Origin: Salinisphaera hydrothermalis C41B8
GTDB taxonomy: Bacteria > Pseudomonadota > Gammaproteobacteria > Nevskiales > Salinisphaeraceae
Assembly: GCF_000732535.1 (NCBI RefSeq)
Contig: NZ_APNK01000001.1
Coordinates: 186,001-250,000, forward strand
Direction: 5' to 3'
DNA: 64,000 bases
Positions within the stretch are counted from its first letter, which is position 1; every line of letters begins with the position of its first letter. Shown here in pieces: positions 9,201 to 16,154 of the stretch. A program made the translations under genes and the position numbers. The notes under the pieces are model-generated. The model had not been told where the DNA came from. It did no database searches and saw only the letters and a program-made list of their open reading frames with translations.

Positions 9201-9897
9201 GACGCTGGGTGGAGCAGTCGCGCTCACCGAGGGCAACGACCGTGCCGGCCCCGTCGCCGAAGATCTGGACTTCCAGATGCCGCGCCCGGGCGATATACGC
9301 TTCCAGAAACACCCCGGCATCGCCAAAGTTACGTTGGCCGAGTCCGCGTACCGAATCAAAAGCCCGTCCGAGCTCCGCCTCGTTCTCGCAGACCTGCATG
9401 CCGATACCACCCCCACCCGCGGTGGATTTGAGCATCACCGGGTAACCGATCCGCGCGGCTTCGTGCTTGGCGGTTTCGACATCGTCGAGCAGCCCCGAGC
9501 CCGGCACCAGCGGCACGCCGGCGGCCTCGGCTAGACGACGCGCCTCGTGCTTCAGCCCGAAGGCACGCACCTGCTTGGCAGTGGGGCCGAGAAAGACCAG
9601 GCCGGCATCTTCACAGGCGGTGATGAATTCTTCGTTTTCCGAGAGAAATCCATACCCCGGATGAATCGCCCCGGCGCCAGCCGAGGCCGCAATATCGAGC
9701 AGTTTGTCGCGATCGAGATAGGTGTCAGCGGCGCTGCCCTCGCCGAGCGGGTAGGCCTCGTCGGCCGTTTGCACGAACGGCGCATCGCGATCCGCCTCGG
9801 CATAGACCGCGATCGATCCGATACCGGCCGCGTGCAGGCTGCGCTGGATACGCGTGGCAATCGCGCCGCGGTTGGCGATGAGAACTTTGTTGAACAT
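6280..9897 (-). CDS. Biotin-dependent guanidine/urea carboxylase
   Basis: The 1205-residue multidomain enzyme has, in order: biotin carboxylase (about 1-450; ANRGAIATR, Gly-rich STAGGGGIGM, EVNTRLQVEH), a KipA/AHS2-like region (about 465-780; PGRLGHWDVGVPPSGP), a KipI/AHS1-like region (about 800-1020), and a C-terminal biotinyl domain with K1164 in ESMKMEVEI. Proteins of this layout are annotated urea carboxylase (urea to allophanate). Those linked to the two DUF1989 proteins were shown to prefer guanidine, giving carboxyguanidine. Two facts favour guanidine here: the two DUF1989 genes lie just upstream, and two ACGA-loop hairpins precede the start. The next gene overlaps by 4 bp. The substrate still needs biochemical proof. 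Confidence 0.95.
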   Translation of the reverse strand: MFNKVLIANRGAIATRIQRSLHAAGIGSIAVYAEADRDAPFVQTADEAYPLGEGSAADTYLDRDKLLDIAASAGAGAIHPGYGFLSENEEFITACEDAGLVFLGPTAKQVRAFGLKHEARRLAEAAGVPLVPGSGLLDDVETAKHEAARIGYPVMLKSTAGGGGIGMQVCENEAELGRAFDSVRGLGQRNFGDAGVFLEAYIARARHLEVQIFGDGAGTVVALGERDCSTQRRNQKVIEECPAPALAEPVRRDLLATAVALGESVQYRSAGTVEFIYDAAREAFYFLEVNTRLQVEHGVTEAVWGVDIVDWMLRLGAGEALDLAEMTRDLAPTGHAIQARLYAEDPHHDFRPSAGLLTQVAFPEARDLRIDHSIEAGLEVSPLFDPMLAKVIVHSADRESARARLAEVLNASRVYGIETNLSWLAHVLRDTRFAAADIHTRWLGALDWAPPTFEVLDAGPLTTIQDLPGRLGHWDVGVPPSGPFDDFSFALGNRLLGNAPDAAGLEITLAGPTLRFNRATQIVLAGAPIEARLDDAGIEPWQVIDVPAGGTLVLGRVQGGARCNLLVAGGIDCPRYLGSRSTFTLGQFGGHAGRALRTGDTLPLAAVEPVPVRSLAPELRPTFGETREGKRHWEIAVLYGPHGAPDFFTEADIDTVFSHDWEVHFNSSRTGIRLIGPRPEWARETGGEAGLHPSNIHDNAYAFGTIDFTGDMPVILGPDGPSLGGFVCPATTVRAERWKLGQLAAGDTVRFVPVSQATARALEARQRSLIETLAVVPEPERPIERGAPILRELDAETAGEKLVYRQAGDDFLLIEFGEMTLDIALRFRAHAWMLWLREHPIDGMAELTPGIRSLQIHYDPNRLTLAALLAHLEAAERELREVEDLEVESRLVHLPLSWDDPACHEAIEKYQRSVRPDAPWCPSNLDFIRRINGLDSEAEIREILFNARYLVMGLGDVYLGAPVATPLDPRQRLVTTKYNPARTWTAENSVGIGGAYLCVYGMEGPGGYQFVGRTLQMWNRYRETRHFTQPWLLRFFDQLSFYEVTHDELMAIRAEFLHGRFDLQTETVRFSLAEYERNLAGSEDAIAAFQEKREAAFAEEMARWRANGQFTFEDHVPETSETAELGADEAAIDSPVAGSLWKLKVAVGDEVAEGQVVALVESMKMEVEIVARGPGRIARLPIAEGGAVTAGQPVVIVDANTEASV

Positions 9898-9914
9898 GGC
9901 TCGATTTCGCTAGG

Positions 9915-9962
9915 CGCGGGTCGTCCCGCGGGAACTCGCAACGCCATGAGTCGTCCCATGGC
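9915..9962 (-). promoter_or_regulatory. Guanidine-II (mini-ykkC) riboswitch candidate
   Basis: Read on the minus strand, two hairpins lie in tandem 17 nt upstream of the carboxylase ATG. The first is GCCATGGG-ACGA-CTCATGGC (9962-9943; 8 pairs including one G-U). The second is CGCGGG-ACGA-CCCGCG (9930-9915; 6 pairs). They are separated by a 12-nt linker. Guanidine-II riboswitches are defined by exactly this: two small hairpins with ACGR tetraloops, GC-rich closing pairs and a short linker just before a ribosome-binding site, usually acting as ON switches for guanidine exporters or carboxylases. Guanidine would stabilise loop-loop pairing and expose the start region. No ykkC class I or III motif was found elsewhere in the locus. 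Confidence 0.85.
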
Positions 9963-9975
9963 TGTTTTTAATGGC

Positions 9976-10103
9976 CCGCCAATAAACGCGAACAAGCACA
10001 AGACAGTCCTCCGCGGATTTCGCAGATGACGCAGATTTAGGTTCTGCGAAATCGGCGGATAAACCAGGGTCCCTATTTGCGTTTAACTCGCGTTCATTGG
10101 CGG
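9976..10103. repeat. CGCAGATT-type inverted element between deiminase and carboxylase genes
   Basis: Outer arms CCGCCAATAAACGCGA (9976-9991) and the complement of TCGCGTTCATTGGCGG (10088-10103) match at 15 of 16 positions. Nested inside is a second hairpin around GATTTCGCAGA (about 10010-10026) and TCTGCGAAATC (about 10043-10053), enclosing a GCAGATT copy. The element occupies most of the 227-bp gap and lies immediately upstream of the riboswitch. It resembles the element at 40149-40393. Confidence 0.7.
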
Positions 10104-10124
10104 ACTAATCGATCGATATTCAGA

Positions 10125-10763
10125 TCAATCCCAGACCAGCACTTCCAGCGGCGTCGGATTGAAACCACTACAGGGGTTATTGAGCTGCGGGCAGTTCGAA
10201 ATCAGCACGACCACATCCATGGCGGCGACCATTTCCACATACTTGCCGGACCCGGAAATACCGTCGTCGAAGTAAAGCTCGCCGTCGGCGGTGACCGGCA
10301 CGTTCATGAAGAAGTTGATGTTGTGCGCGATATCCCGTTTGTCGATGCCGTATTCCGGATGGTTGGCGATCGCCAGCATCCAGTTGTCACGGCAGGAGTG
10401 CATGTGCCGCTTTTCCAGGTCGTAGCGCACCGTATTGGACTCGCTGGCACAGGCCCCGCCGAGGGTGTCGTGGCGGCCGACCGTATCGGCGGTGATGGTC
10501 AGCATCACGTTATTGAGATTCGAGCGCAGCTCGCTGCCGGTGGTCAGATAGACTTGGCCCTGCTCACGAAGCGTGTCCATGCAGCTATAGCGCTCGGCCG
10601 GATCGTGGGCATTGAAGAACAGCGTATCGGCGGCTTCGTTGCCGTCGACATCGACGATACGAATTGTCTGGCCGGCTTTGACCGGGCCGATGTAGTGGTC
10701 CCCGGCATCGATCAGATGGCGGGTAACGGCGTTTTCGACACGCCGGGCACTCGCGATGGTCAT
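10125..10763 (-). CDS. Carboxyguanidine deiminase subunit, UAAP2-type DUF1989 protein
   Basis: The 212-residue protein of the DUF1989 / urea-carboxylase-associated family has the segments [40 protein letters not shown] and [10 protein letters not shown] that mark the UAAP2 type. With the neighbouring UAAP1-type subunit it forms carboxyguanidine deiminase. That enzyme converts carboxyguanidine to allophanate plus ammonia and links guanidine carboxylase to allophanate hydrolase. Conserved Cys and His residues (GGACASE, HSC) are plausible metal ligands, but I cannot confirm them. AGGAG precedes the ATG. It follows its partner after 21 bp and precedes the carboxylase by 227 bp. Confidence 0.92.
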   Translation of the reverse strand: MTIASARRVENAVTRHLIDAGDHYIGPVKAGQTIRIVDVDGNEAADTLFFNAHDPAERYSCMDTLREQGQVYLTTGSELRSNLNNVMLTITADTVGRHDTLGGACASESNTVRYDLEKRHMHSCRDNWMLAIANHPEYGIDKRDIAHNINFFMNVPVTADGELYFDDGISGSGKYVEMVAAMDVVVLISNCPQLNNPCSGFNPTPLEVLVWD

Positions 10764-10784
10764 GATGAACTCCTGGATTCGTGT

Positions 10785-11516
10785 CTAGCGCGGCGCGCCG
10801 AGGTGATACAGGCGATTGTTGGCAAAGCCGCGCGCGTTCTCAGCGCAGTGCGCCCAACAGACATCGTTTTCGTCCGGCGGGGGCGCGGTGCCCAGCGCGA
10901 TATCCACGCCGCGCTTGGGATAGTCGGCGCTGGGGTCGAGCGGATGCGGGCAGGTATGCAGGGCCACCAGCGTATCCATCTCGAAACGCAGGGTGACCGA
11001 GGCCCCGGCCGGACAATGATCGGGCACATAACTCAGCCGTCCGGCGTCGTCGGCCACGACCTTGGAAAACAGGTTCAGATTGGCCGCCAGATCGCGGGCG
11101 CCAAGGCCATATTTGGCCAGCTCGATCAGGAAACTGTCGTGGCCGGTCTGGGTGCGGTCGTTGAGCGCCTGCTGAAAGCTGACCGGCTGCCAGCCCTTGG
11201 CGATCATATGTCCGGCATTCAGATTACCGCCGACGCTGTCGTGCCAGCCCAGATCGTCTTCGATGATCGAGGCAAAGATCCGGCCCATATCGGAATACAG
11301 GCAGTGACCTCGGGTCAGCTTGAAGGTGTGCTGGCACTTGAGCGTATCCGGCAGGTTCAGCCGCTCGAGCAGGTTTTCCGGGTTGTACATCAGCAGCCCG
11401 ACGTTGGCGCCGGCCTCGGCGGCGGTCAGCCGCATCGTGGCCCCGCGGCGCAGTCGCAGCGACCAGTGCTGGCCACCCGGCAGGTGGGTCTCGTAGTCGA
11501 TGGCGTGGATTGTCAT
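10785..11516 (-). CDS. Carboxyguanidine deiminase subunit, UAAP1-type DUF1989 protein
   Basis: The 243-residue protein contains the UAAP1 hallmarks LPGGQHWSLRLRRGATMRL, GANVGLLMYNPENLLERLN, TFKLTRGHCLYSDMGR and DDLGWHDSVGG. It is paralogous to the smaller subunit encoded next, and the pair is required together for deimination of carboxyguanidine to allophanate. No signal peptide or membrane segment is seen, so it acts in the cytoplasm. The ATG overlaps the stop of the hydrolase gene upstream (TGATG at 11516), showing that this metabolic pair is part of the transporter-hydrolase transcript. Old annotations call it urea amidolyase-associated protein 1; the DUF1989 pair argues for guanidine rather than urea as nitrogen source. 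Confidence 0.92.
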   Translation of the reverse strand: MTIHAIDYETHLPGGQHWSLRLRRGATMRLTAAEAGANVGLLMYNPENLLERLNLPDTLKCQHTFKLTRGHCLYSDMGRIFASIIEDDLGWHDSVGGNLNAGHMIAKGWQPVSFQQALNDRTQTGHDSFLIELAKYGLGARDLAANLNLFSKVVADDAGRLSYVPDHCPAGASVTLRFEMDTLVALHTCPHPLDPSADYPKRGVDIALGTAPPPDENDVCWAHCAENARGFANNRLYHLGAPR

Positions 11517-12190
11517 CAGCTCAGGGCTCCTTGATTGGCGTTGTTCAAAGCGGCGGATGGCTGGCTATCGCCCCACTCGGCCAGTACCGTCGCGGTATCG
11601 CGTACCCGGCCGAGAATCGGCCCCTCCGGGCCCTCGATCAGGCCGAGTGCGGCGGCATGAATAGACGCATCGGCCGCGGCACAGGCATTGGCGACGGTCA
11701 CGCACTCGTAACCGCGATCGACCGCCTCGCGCAGCGTCGAGTGCACGCAGATATCCGTGGTCACGCCGGTCACATAAAGATGCGTCGTGGCCCGGACCCG
11801 CAGGAGCAGTTCAAGATCGGTCTGATAGAACGCGCCGTAGCCGGGTTTATCGACGACCCGATCGCCCGCGGCCGGGGCCAGTTCGGGCACGACCTCATGC
11901 CCCGGTTCGCCGCGCACGAGAAAACGACCGAGAGCGCCGCGCGCGCCGATACCGGCGCCACACGCCGCGCTGCGCGCCCGCTTGGCCGGATGACAGTCCG
12001 CCAGATCCGGGCGGTGGCCTTCCCGGGTATAGATCACGGCGATCCCGCGCTCACGCGCTGCCGCGATCAATCGGGCGATCGGCTCGATCGGTTGTCTCAG
12101 CAGCGCGATATCCAGCCCGCAGGCGGCCGCATAGCCGCCGGCCTCGCAGAAATCGCGCTGCATATCGATAACGAGTAGTGCTCGACTCAT
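11516..12190 (-). CDS. Isochorismatase-fold cysteine hydrolase, biuret-hydrolase type
   Basis: The 224-residue isochorismatase-like hydrolase has an intact catalytic triad D9 (VIDMQRDF), K115 (DKPGYGAF) and C148 (TTDICVHST). The segment YTREGHRPDLADCHPAKR is typical of family members found next to urea/guanidine carboxylases and of biuret hydrolases. Biuret hydrolase makes allophanate and ammonia, so its product would enter the same pathway at allophanate hydrolase. Ureidoacrylate or N-carbamoyl substrates are alternatives. It is a soluble cytoplasmic enzyme. The gene lies 21 bp after the second binding-protein gene and overlaps the UAAP1 gene, so it belongs to the same operon. Confidence 0.85.
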   Translation of the reverse strand: MSRALLVIDMQRDFCEAGGYAAACGLDIALLRQPIEPIARLIAAARERGIAVIYTREGHRPDLADCHPAKRARSAACGAGIGARGALGRFLVRGEPGHEVVPELAPAAGDRVVDKPGYGAFYQTDLELLLRVRATTHLYVTGVTTDICVHSTLREAVDRGYECVTVANACAAADASIHAAALGLIEGPEGPILGRVRDTATVLAEWGDSQPSAALNNANQGALS

Positions 12191-12211
12191 GGCGATTCGG
12201 CGACCGACCGA

Positions 12212-13210
12212 TCAGTGGGCCAGCGATTGCACGATGCTCGGATCGATCGTGTCGGCGATCTTGGGCGCCGACTCGATCTGCTTCTTGCGCACCAGCACCT
12301 GGCTGATGACCTTGCCGCTGACATAGAACGACTGGCTGCTGGATCCCGGGGCGAAGGTCGTCGACATCTGATCCAGCGGCAGGTTCTTCACGCCCTTGAG
12401 CTGGACGGCGACCTGATCGGTATCGATCCGCAGCTGCTTGCCGATGATGGCGGCCGCTTCCTGCGGATGCGACTGCATGAAATCCAGGCCCTTCAGGTAA
12501 GCCTGGATCACGGCCTTGACCTGGTCGCGATGCGCCGCGATGTAGCTTTTCTTGAACACCAGCACGTCGGTGATCAGGCCCGGGGCTTGATGCGAGGAAT
12601 ACAGCACGTGGAAGCCCTTCCCGTGGTCGACGATACGCGACACGCTGGGCTCGTAGGTGACACCGACCTTGATCGAGCCGCCGAGCATGGCGCTGGGCAC
12701 ATCGTCGGGCGTCATCGACACCGGCTGGATATCGCTCGGCTTCAAACCGTTCTGTTCGAGCGCGTAGTCGAGCAGAAAAGCCGACGGCGACAGCGGATTG
12801 AAGGCGACCTTCTGGCCCTTGATCTGTTTGACCTGGGTGATCGACTGGGTCGCGACGATGGCATCGGCGCCGTCCGAGTAGTCGATCGGCATCACGACCT
12901 GCAGCTTGCGGCCTTTCGCGTCGGCATTGATCACCTGGTCGTAGGTCAACGCCGCGCCGTCAATGGCCCCGCCCGCCAGCGCCGAGGGCATGGTCGCATT
13001 ATCGCTGAAGGTCACCATATGCACCGGCACGCCCTCGGCCTTGAAATAGCCTTTCGCGTCGGCGACATAGAGCGGCCCATAGCCGATCCAGTTCACCACG
13101 GCGAGCTTGAGCGGTTTGGCGGCCAGCGCCGGGCCGGCCAGTGACACGGCGGCCAGCATGAGCATGGCGGTGAGGCCACGACGAACACGGCGCGATGAGT
13201 TCTCTTTCAT
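12212..13210 (-). CDS. ABC transporter substrate-binding protein, NitT/TauT family (second copy)
   Basis: A periplasmic binding protein of 332 residues with an N-terminal signal peptide (positively charged start, MLMLAAVSLAGPALAA). The mature part begins KPLKLAVVNWIGYGPLYVADAKGYFKAEGV, the opening of the nitrate/taurine/pyrimidine-type binding proteins (NMT1/SsuA-like). I chose the ATG at 13210 because GGAG lies just upstream; the longer frame needs a TTG. It is clearly different in sequence from the binding protein at 15083-16075, although both serve the same permease/ATPase block. Having two such proteins may widen the ligand range. The ligand is unknown; context suggests guanidine or a guanidino or ureido compound. 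Confidence 0.88.
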   Translation of the reverse strand: MKENSSRRVRRGLTAMLMLAAVSLAGPALAAKPLKLAVVNWIGYGPLYVADAKGYFKAEGVPVHMVTFSDNATMPSALAGGAIDGAALTYDQVINADAKGRKLQVVMPIDYSDGADAIVATQSITQVKQIKGQKVAFNPLSPSAFLLDYALEQNGLKPSDIQPVSMTPDDVPSAMLGGSIKVGVTYEPSVSRIVDHGKGFHVLYSSHQAPGLITDVLVFKKSYIAAHRDQVKAVIQAYLKGLDFMQSHPQEAAAIIGKQLRIDTDQVAVQLKGVKNLPLDQMSTTFAPGSSSQSFYVSGKVISQVLVRKKQIESAPKIADTIDPSIVQSLAH

Positions 13211-13296
13211 GGTCAATCTCCAGGTTCTCAAGACAGGGCCGCTCTGAACGACCGGATAGACACAACAGGACAGGCGAAACAGGTACGCACCACGAA

Positions 13297-14163
13297 TCAG
13301 CGGGCGGCGTTGCCTTGCATACGGCGCCCGAGCGCGGTCATGCGTTCGATCAACTTGTGATCGGCTTCCATGCCCGAGGTCTCGCGAATCCGCTCGGTCA
13401 GCTGCCCCTTGACCTTCGTGAACTCGGGGTCGAGCTTGAGCGCCGGCTCGCGCTCGCGGCCCCAGGCCATGTGATGGATGCCGTCGATCCGTCCCGGATG
13501 CGGCGCCAGTACCACCACCCGATCGCCGAGATAGGCGGCCTCCTCTACGTCGTGGGTAACGAACATCACGGTGGTCGGCTCCACGGCGAACAGCTGCAGG
13601 ATCAGGTCGTGCATGACTTCGCGTGTCTGGGCATCGAGGGCGCCGAACGGCTCGTCCATGAGCAGCACCCGCGGGCGCGACAACAGCGCACGCGCGATCG
13701 CCACGCGTTGCTGCATGCCGCCGGAGAGTTGGTTGGGGTAATGATCGCGGCGATCTTCCAGGCCCATCATCTCGATCAGCGCATAAGCGCGATCCACCAA
13801 CCCCGAAAGCTCGCTTTCGGTTTCGATCGCCCGCATGTTGGCGCCGAGTTCCAGCGAGAACATCACGTTCTGCTTGACCGTGAGCCAGGGAAACAGCGTG
13901 TAGTGCTGAAACACCATGCCGCGATCGGCCCCCGGCTGATCGACCACTCGATCGCCGAGACGGATGACGCCGCCCTGGGCATGCTCGAGGCCGGCGACCA
14001 GGCGCAGCAGGGTCGATTTGCCGCAGCCGGACGCCCCGATCACGGTAACGAATTCGCCCGGCTCGACGCGCAGCGAGACATTGTCGAGCACGGTCTGCTG
14101 TCCGCCGCGACCGTCGGGATAACGTTTTTCCACAGACTCGATATGCAGGATTTGATCGCTCAT
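13297..14163 (-). CDS. ABC transporter ATP-binding protein, NitT/TauT family
   Basis: The 288-residue ATPase subunit energises the importer. It has Walker A GASGCGKST (43-51), Q-loop context MVFQHYTLFPWLTV, signature LSGGMQQR, Walker B VLLMDEPFGALD and the switch histidine in FVTHDVEEAAYL, all in the usual order. The C-terminal extension past the ATPase core is common in SsuB/TauB relatives. The open frame continues far upstream in the shadow of the permease gene; the ATG at 14163 begins MSDQILHIES, where homology starts. It is transcribed with the permease (26-bp gap) and the two binding proteins. Confidence 0.93.
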   Translation of the reverse strand: MSDQILHIESVEKRYPDGRGGQQTVLDNVSLRVEPGEFVTVIGASGCGKSTLLRLVAGLEHAQGGVIRLGDRVVDQPGADRGMVFQHYTLFPWLTVKQNVMFSLELGANMRAIETESELSGLVDRAYALIEMMGLEDRRDHYPNQLSGGMQQRVAIARALLSRPRVLLMDEPFGALDAQTREVMHDLILQLFAVEPTTVMFVTHDVEEAAYLGDRVVVLAPHPGRIDGIHHMAWGREREPALKLDPEFTKVKGQLTERIRETSGMEADHKLIERMTALGRRMQGNAAR

Positions 14164-14189
14164 CTCGGCTTCCTTCGGACAGGGCGCGT

Positions 14190-15077
14190 TCAGTGCAGCC
14201 AGGGGAACAGCCGCCGATGCAGCTGGCGGAAGAACAGATCGAACAGCAACCCGATCACGCCGATGATCAGAATCCCGGCAAAGATCGTGGAGGTGTTCAT
14301 AAAGCGCTGGGCCTGCAGGATCGCGTAGCCGAGCCCCTTGTTCGCGGCCACCATCTCGGCGACCACCAGATAGGTCCAGGCCCAGCCCATGTTCACGCGC
14401 AGGATGTTGATCAGCGGCGGCAGACTGCCGCGCCAGATCACCAGTCGCAGGGCTTCGCCCCGGGTCGCGCCCAGCGTGTAGGAGGCTTCCAGCCAGCTGC
14501 CGGGCACCTGCCGGACCACGTCCGCCACCATGACGATGATCTGGAAGAAGACACCGATGAAGATGATGGCGATCTTTGAGCCTTCGCCGATGCCGACCCA
14601 CAGAATCATCAGCGGGATAAACGCGGCCGCCGGCATGTAACGCACGAAATCGTTGATCGGCTGGAAGAACCCTTCCACGGCCTTGAACGAGCCGATGAAC
14701 ACGCCCAGCGGCACGCCAAGACAGGCCGCCAGGACGAAGCCGCTCACCACGCGCACGATGCTGGCCCAAGTATCCTGCGCGAGCGAACTGTGGGCCCAGG
14801 TCCAGCCCTGCTCGATGACGTCGCCCGGCGTCGGCAGGAACATGGTGTCGATCAGGCCGCTGCGTGACAGCAGTTCCCATGCCACCAGCGGCAGTACGAA
14901 ACCGAGTATCGACAGCGTGACGTAGACCTTGCGCGGGATCGACTGCTGCAGCCGCAACAGCGGGCGACGACGAACCGCCGGCCGCGCCGTGGCCGATTTC
15001 ACGGCCCGATCCCGTGCGCGAGGTGTATCGGGGCCCGCGTGCGCGGCCGGCCCCTGTGCGATCGCCTGGCTCTTCAT
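14190..15077 (-). CDS. ABC transporter permease, NitT/TauT family
   Basis: A 295-residue inner-membrane permease with about six hydrophobic segments after a basic 45-residue cytoplasmic N-terminus. The segment VPGSWLEASYTLGATRGEALRLVIWRGSLPPLI contains the EAA-type loop (EAsytlGAtrgea...P) that contacts the ATPase. It is a BPD_transp_1 family member of the SsuC/TauC kind. The start lies 5 bp downstream of the first binding-protein stop and the gene is followed by the ATPase gene, so the transporter is one transcription unit. The substrate follows from context only: import of guanidine or of a compound broken down to it. Confidence 0.92.
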   Translation of the reverse strand: MKSQAIAQGPAAHAGPDTPRARDRAVKSATARPAVRRRPLLRLQQSIPRKVYVTLSILGFVLPLVAWELLSRSGLIDTMFLPTPGDVIEQGWTWAHSSLAQDTWASIVRVVSGFVLAACLGVPLGVFIGSFKAVEGFFQPINDFVRYMPAAAFIPLMILWVGIGEGSKIAIIFIGVFFQIIVMVADVVRQVPGSWLEASYTLGATRGEALRLVIWRGSLPPLINILRVNMGWAWTYLVVAEMVAANKGLGYAILQAQRFMNTSTIFAGILIIGVIGLLFDLFFRQLHRRLFPWLH

Positions 15078-15082
15078 GACAT

Positions 15083-16075
15083 TCAGTCCTGCGAGGCGAT
15101 GGCCTGATTGACCACGCTCGCGTTGATGAACGATGCCGGATCAGGCTCTTTGGCCAGCTTGCCGGACTTTTTCAAAAAGGCCGCGGTATCCCGCGTGCTG
15201 GTATAGAGCGACTCCGGGGCGTCGCTTTCATGCATGGCTTTCTGATTGAGTTTTTCGCCAAAGAAACGCGTGCCCTTGAGCGACAACTCGTATTCCTTGG
15301 GCTTCAGATCCACATGCGGCGCCATGATCGCGGCCGCTTCTTGCGGATGGGCCTTGATGAACCGGACCACCGCAAACCAGGCCTTGGCGATAGCCTTGTA
15401 TTGCTCGGGATTGGCTTCGAGCGATTTCTGCTGTGCCACTAGCAGGTCCGGAATAAGACCGGGCGCCGACGCACTGGTGAACAACGCATGGCCCTTGCCG
15501 CGCTGCTCGATGCGGTTGATCCACGGGTTCCAGACCCCAGCGGCCGCGACCCGCCCGGCCATCAGCGCCGAGGCCGCGCTGCCGGTGGTCATGCTCACGA
15601 TGTTGCTGTCGTCGATATCGAGCCCTTGCCGCTTGAACGCGGTATAGGCCAGATAGTTCTCGATCGAGTAACGCTCGAAGGCGATGGTCTTGCCTTTGAG
15701 TTGCTTGAGGCTTTTGATGCCTGGCTGGGCCATGAACGCGTCATTGCCGGCCGAGTTGTCGGTCACCAATACGACCTTGAGCGGGGCGCCCTTCTCGATC
15801 GGCGCGAGCGTGTCGATCAACGCCTGGCTGTTGGCATCCAGCTTATCGGCGGCCAGCGCCTGGACCGAATCGATATACGACGGGAACCAGACCAGCTTTA
15901 CGTTGGCGCCGTACTTCTTGAAATAGCCTTTTTCCTCAGCGATGTACCAAGCCACCCAGCCCGGCCAGTCGCTGATCCCGATGGTGATCGGGCCCTTGGC
16001 CATCGCCGGCGCCGCGACCTGCAGACCGACACCGAGGGTCAGGACGATCAGCATGTGTCTGAACAGTTTTCTCAT
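15083..16075 (-). CDS. ABC transporter substrate-binding protein, NitT/TauT family (first copy)
   Basis: A periplasmic protein of 330 residues with a clear signal peptide ending APAMA. The mature domain starts KGPITIGISDWPGWVAWYIAEEKGYFKKYG, an NMT1/SsuA-type fold. The segment VWFPSYIDSVQALAADKLDANSQALIDTL lines the binding cleft in relatives. It is the first structural gene after the GntR regulator (79-bp gap) and stands 5 bp before the permease. A second, divergent binding protein is encoded downstream of the ATPase. Taurine, nitrate and urea-type ligands are known for relatives; in this locus guanidine or a guanidino compound is the simplest inference. Confidence 0.88.
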   Translation of the reverse strand: MRKLFRHMLIVLTLGVGLQVAAPAMAKGPITIGISDWPGWVAWYIAEEKGYFKKYGANVKLVWFPSYIDSVQALAADKLDANSQALIDTLAPIEKGAPLKVVLVTDNSAGNDAFMAQPGIKSLKQLKGKTIAFERYSIENYLAYTAFKRQGLDIDDSNIVSMTTGSAASALMAGRVAAAGVWNPWINRIEQRGKGHALFTSASAPGLIPDLLVAQQKSLEANPEQYKAIAKAWFAVVRFIKAHPQEAAAIMAPHVDLKPKEYELSLKGTRFFGEKLNQKAMHESDAPESLYTSTRDTAAFLKKSGKLAKEPDPASFINASVVNQAIASQD

Positions 16076-16154
16076 GATGTGCTCCTAACAAAGAAAGTCA
16101 GTCGGGGCCGCTTCGAAAAAGGAATGCGGGATCGGACAACGGATCGGTGGCGAC

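Noticed and set aside
7807-9534. Plus-strand open frame of 575 codons opposite the carboxylase
   Set aside because: Composition and lack of motifs show it is an antisense shadow; the opposite strand encodes clear biotin carboxylase and KipA-like domains.
10077-11534. 485-codon plus-strand open frame across the DUF1989 genes
   Set aside because: Shadow of two genes with strong family signatures on the minus strand.
16076-16154. Search for a guanidine-I, -II or -III riboswitch ahead of the ABC transporter
   Set aside because: The 79-bp gap contains no ACGR-loop hairpin pair, no CTAGGGTTCC-like core and no pseudoknot pattern; only the carboxylase leader has a convincing motif.
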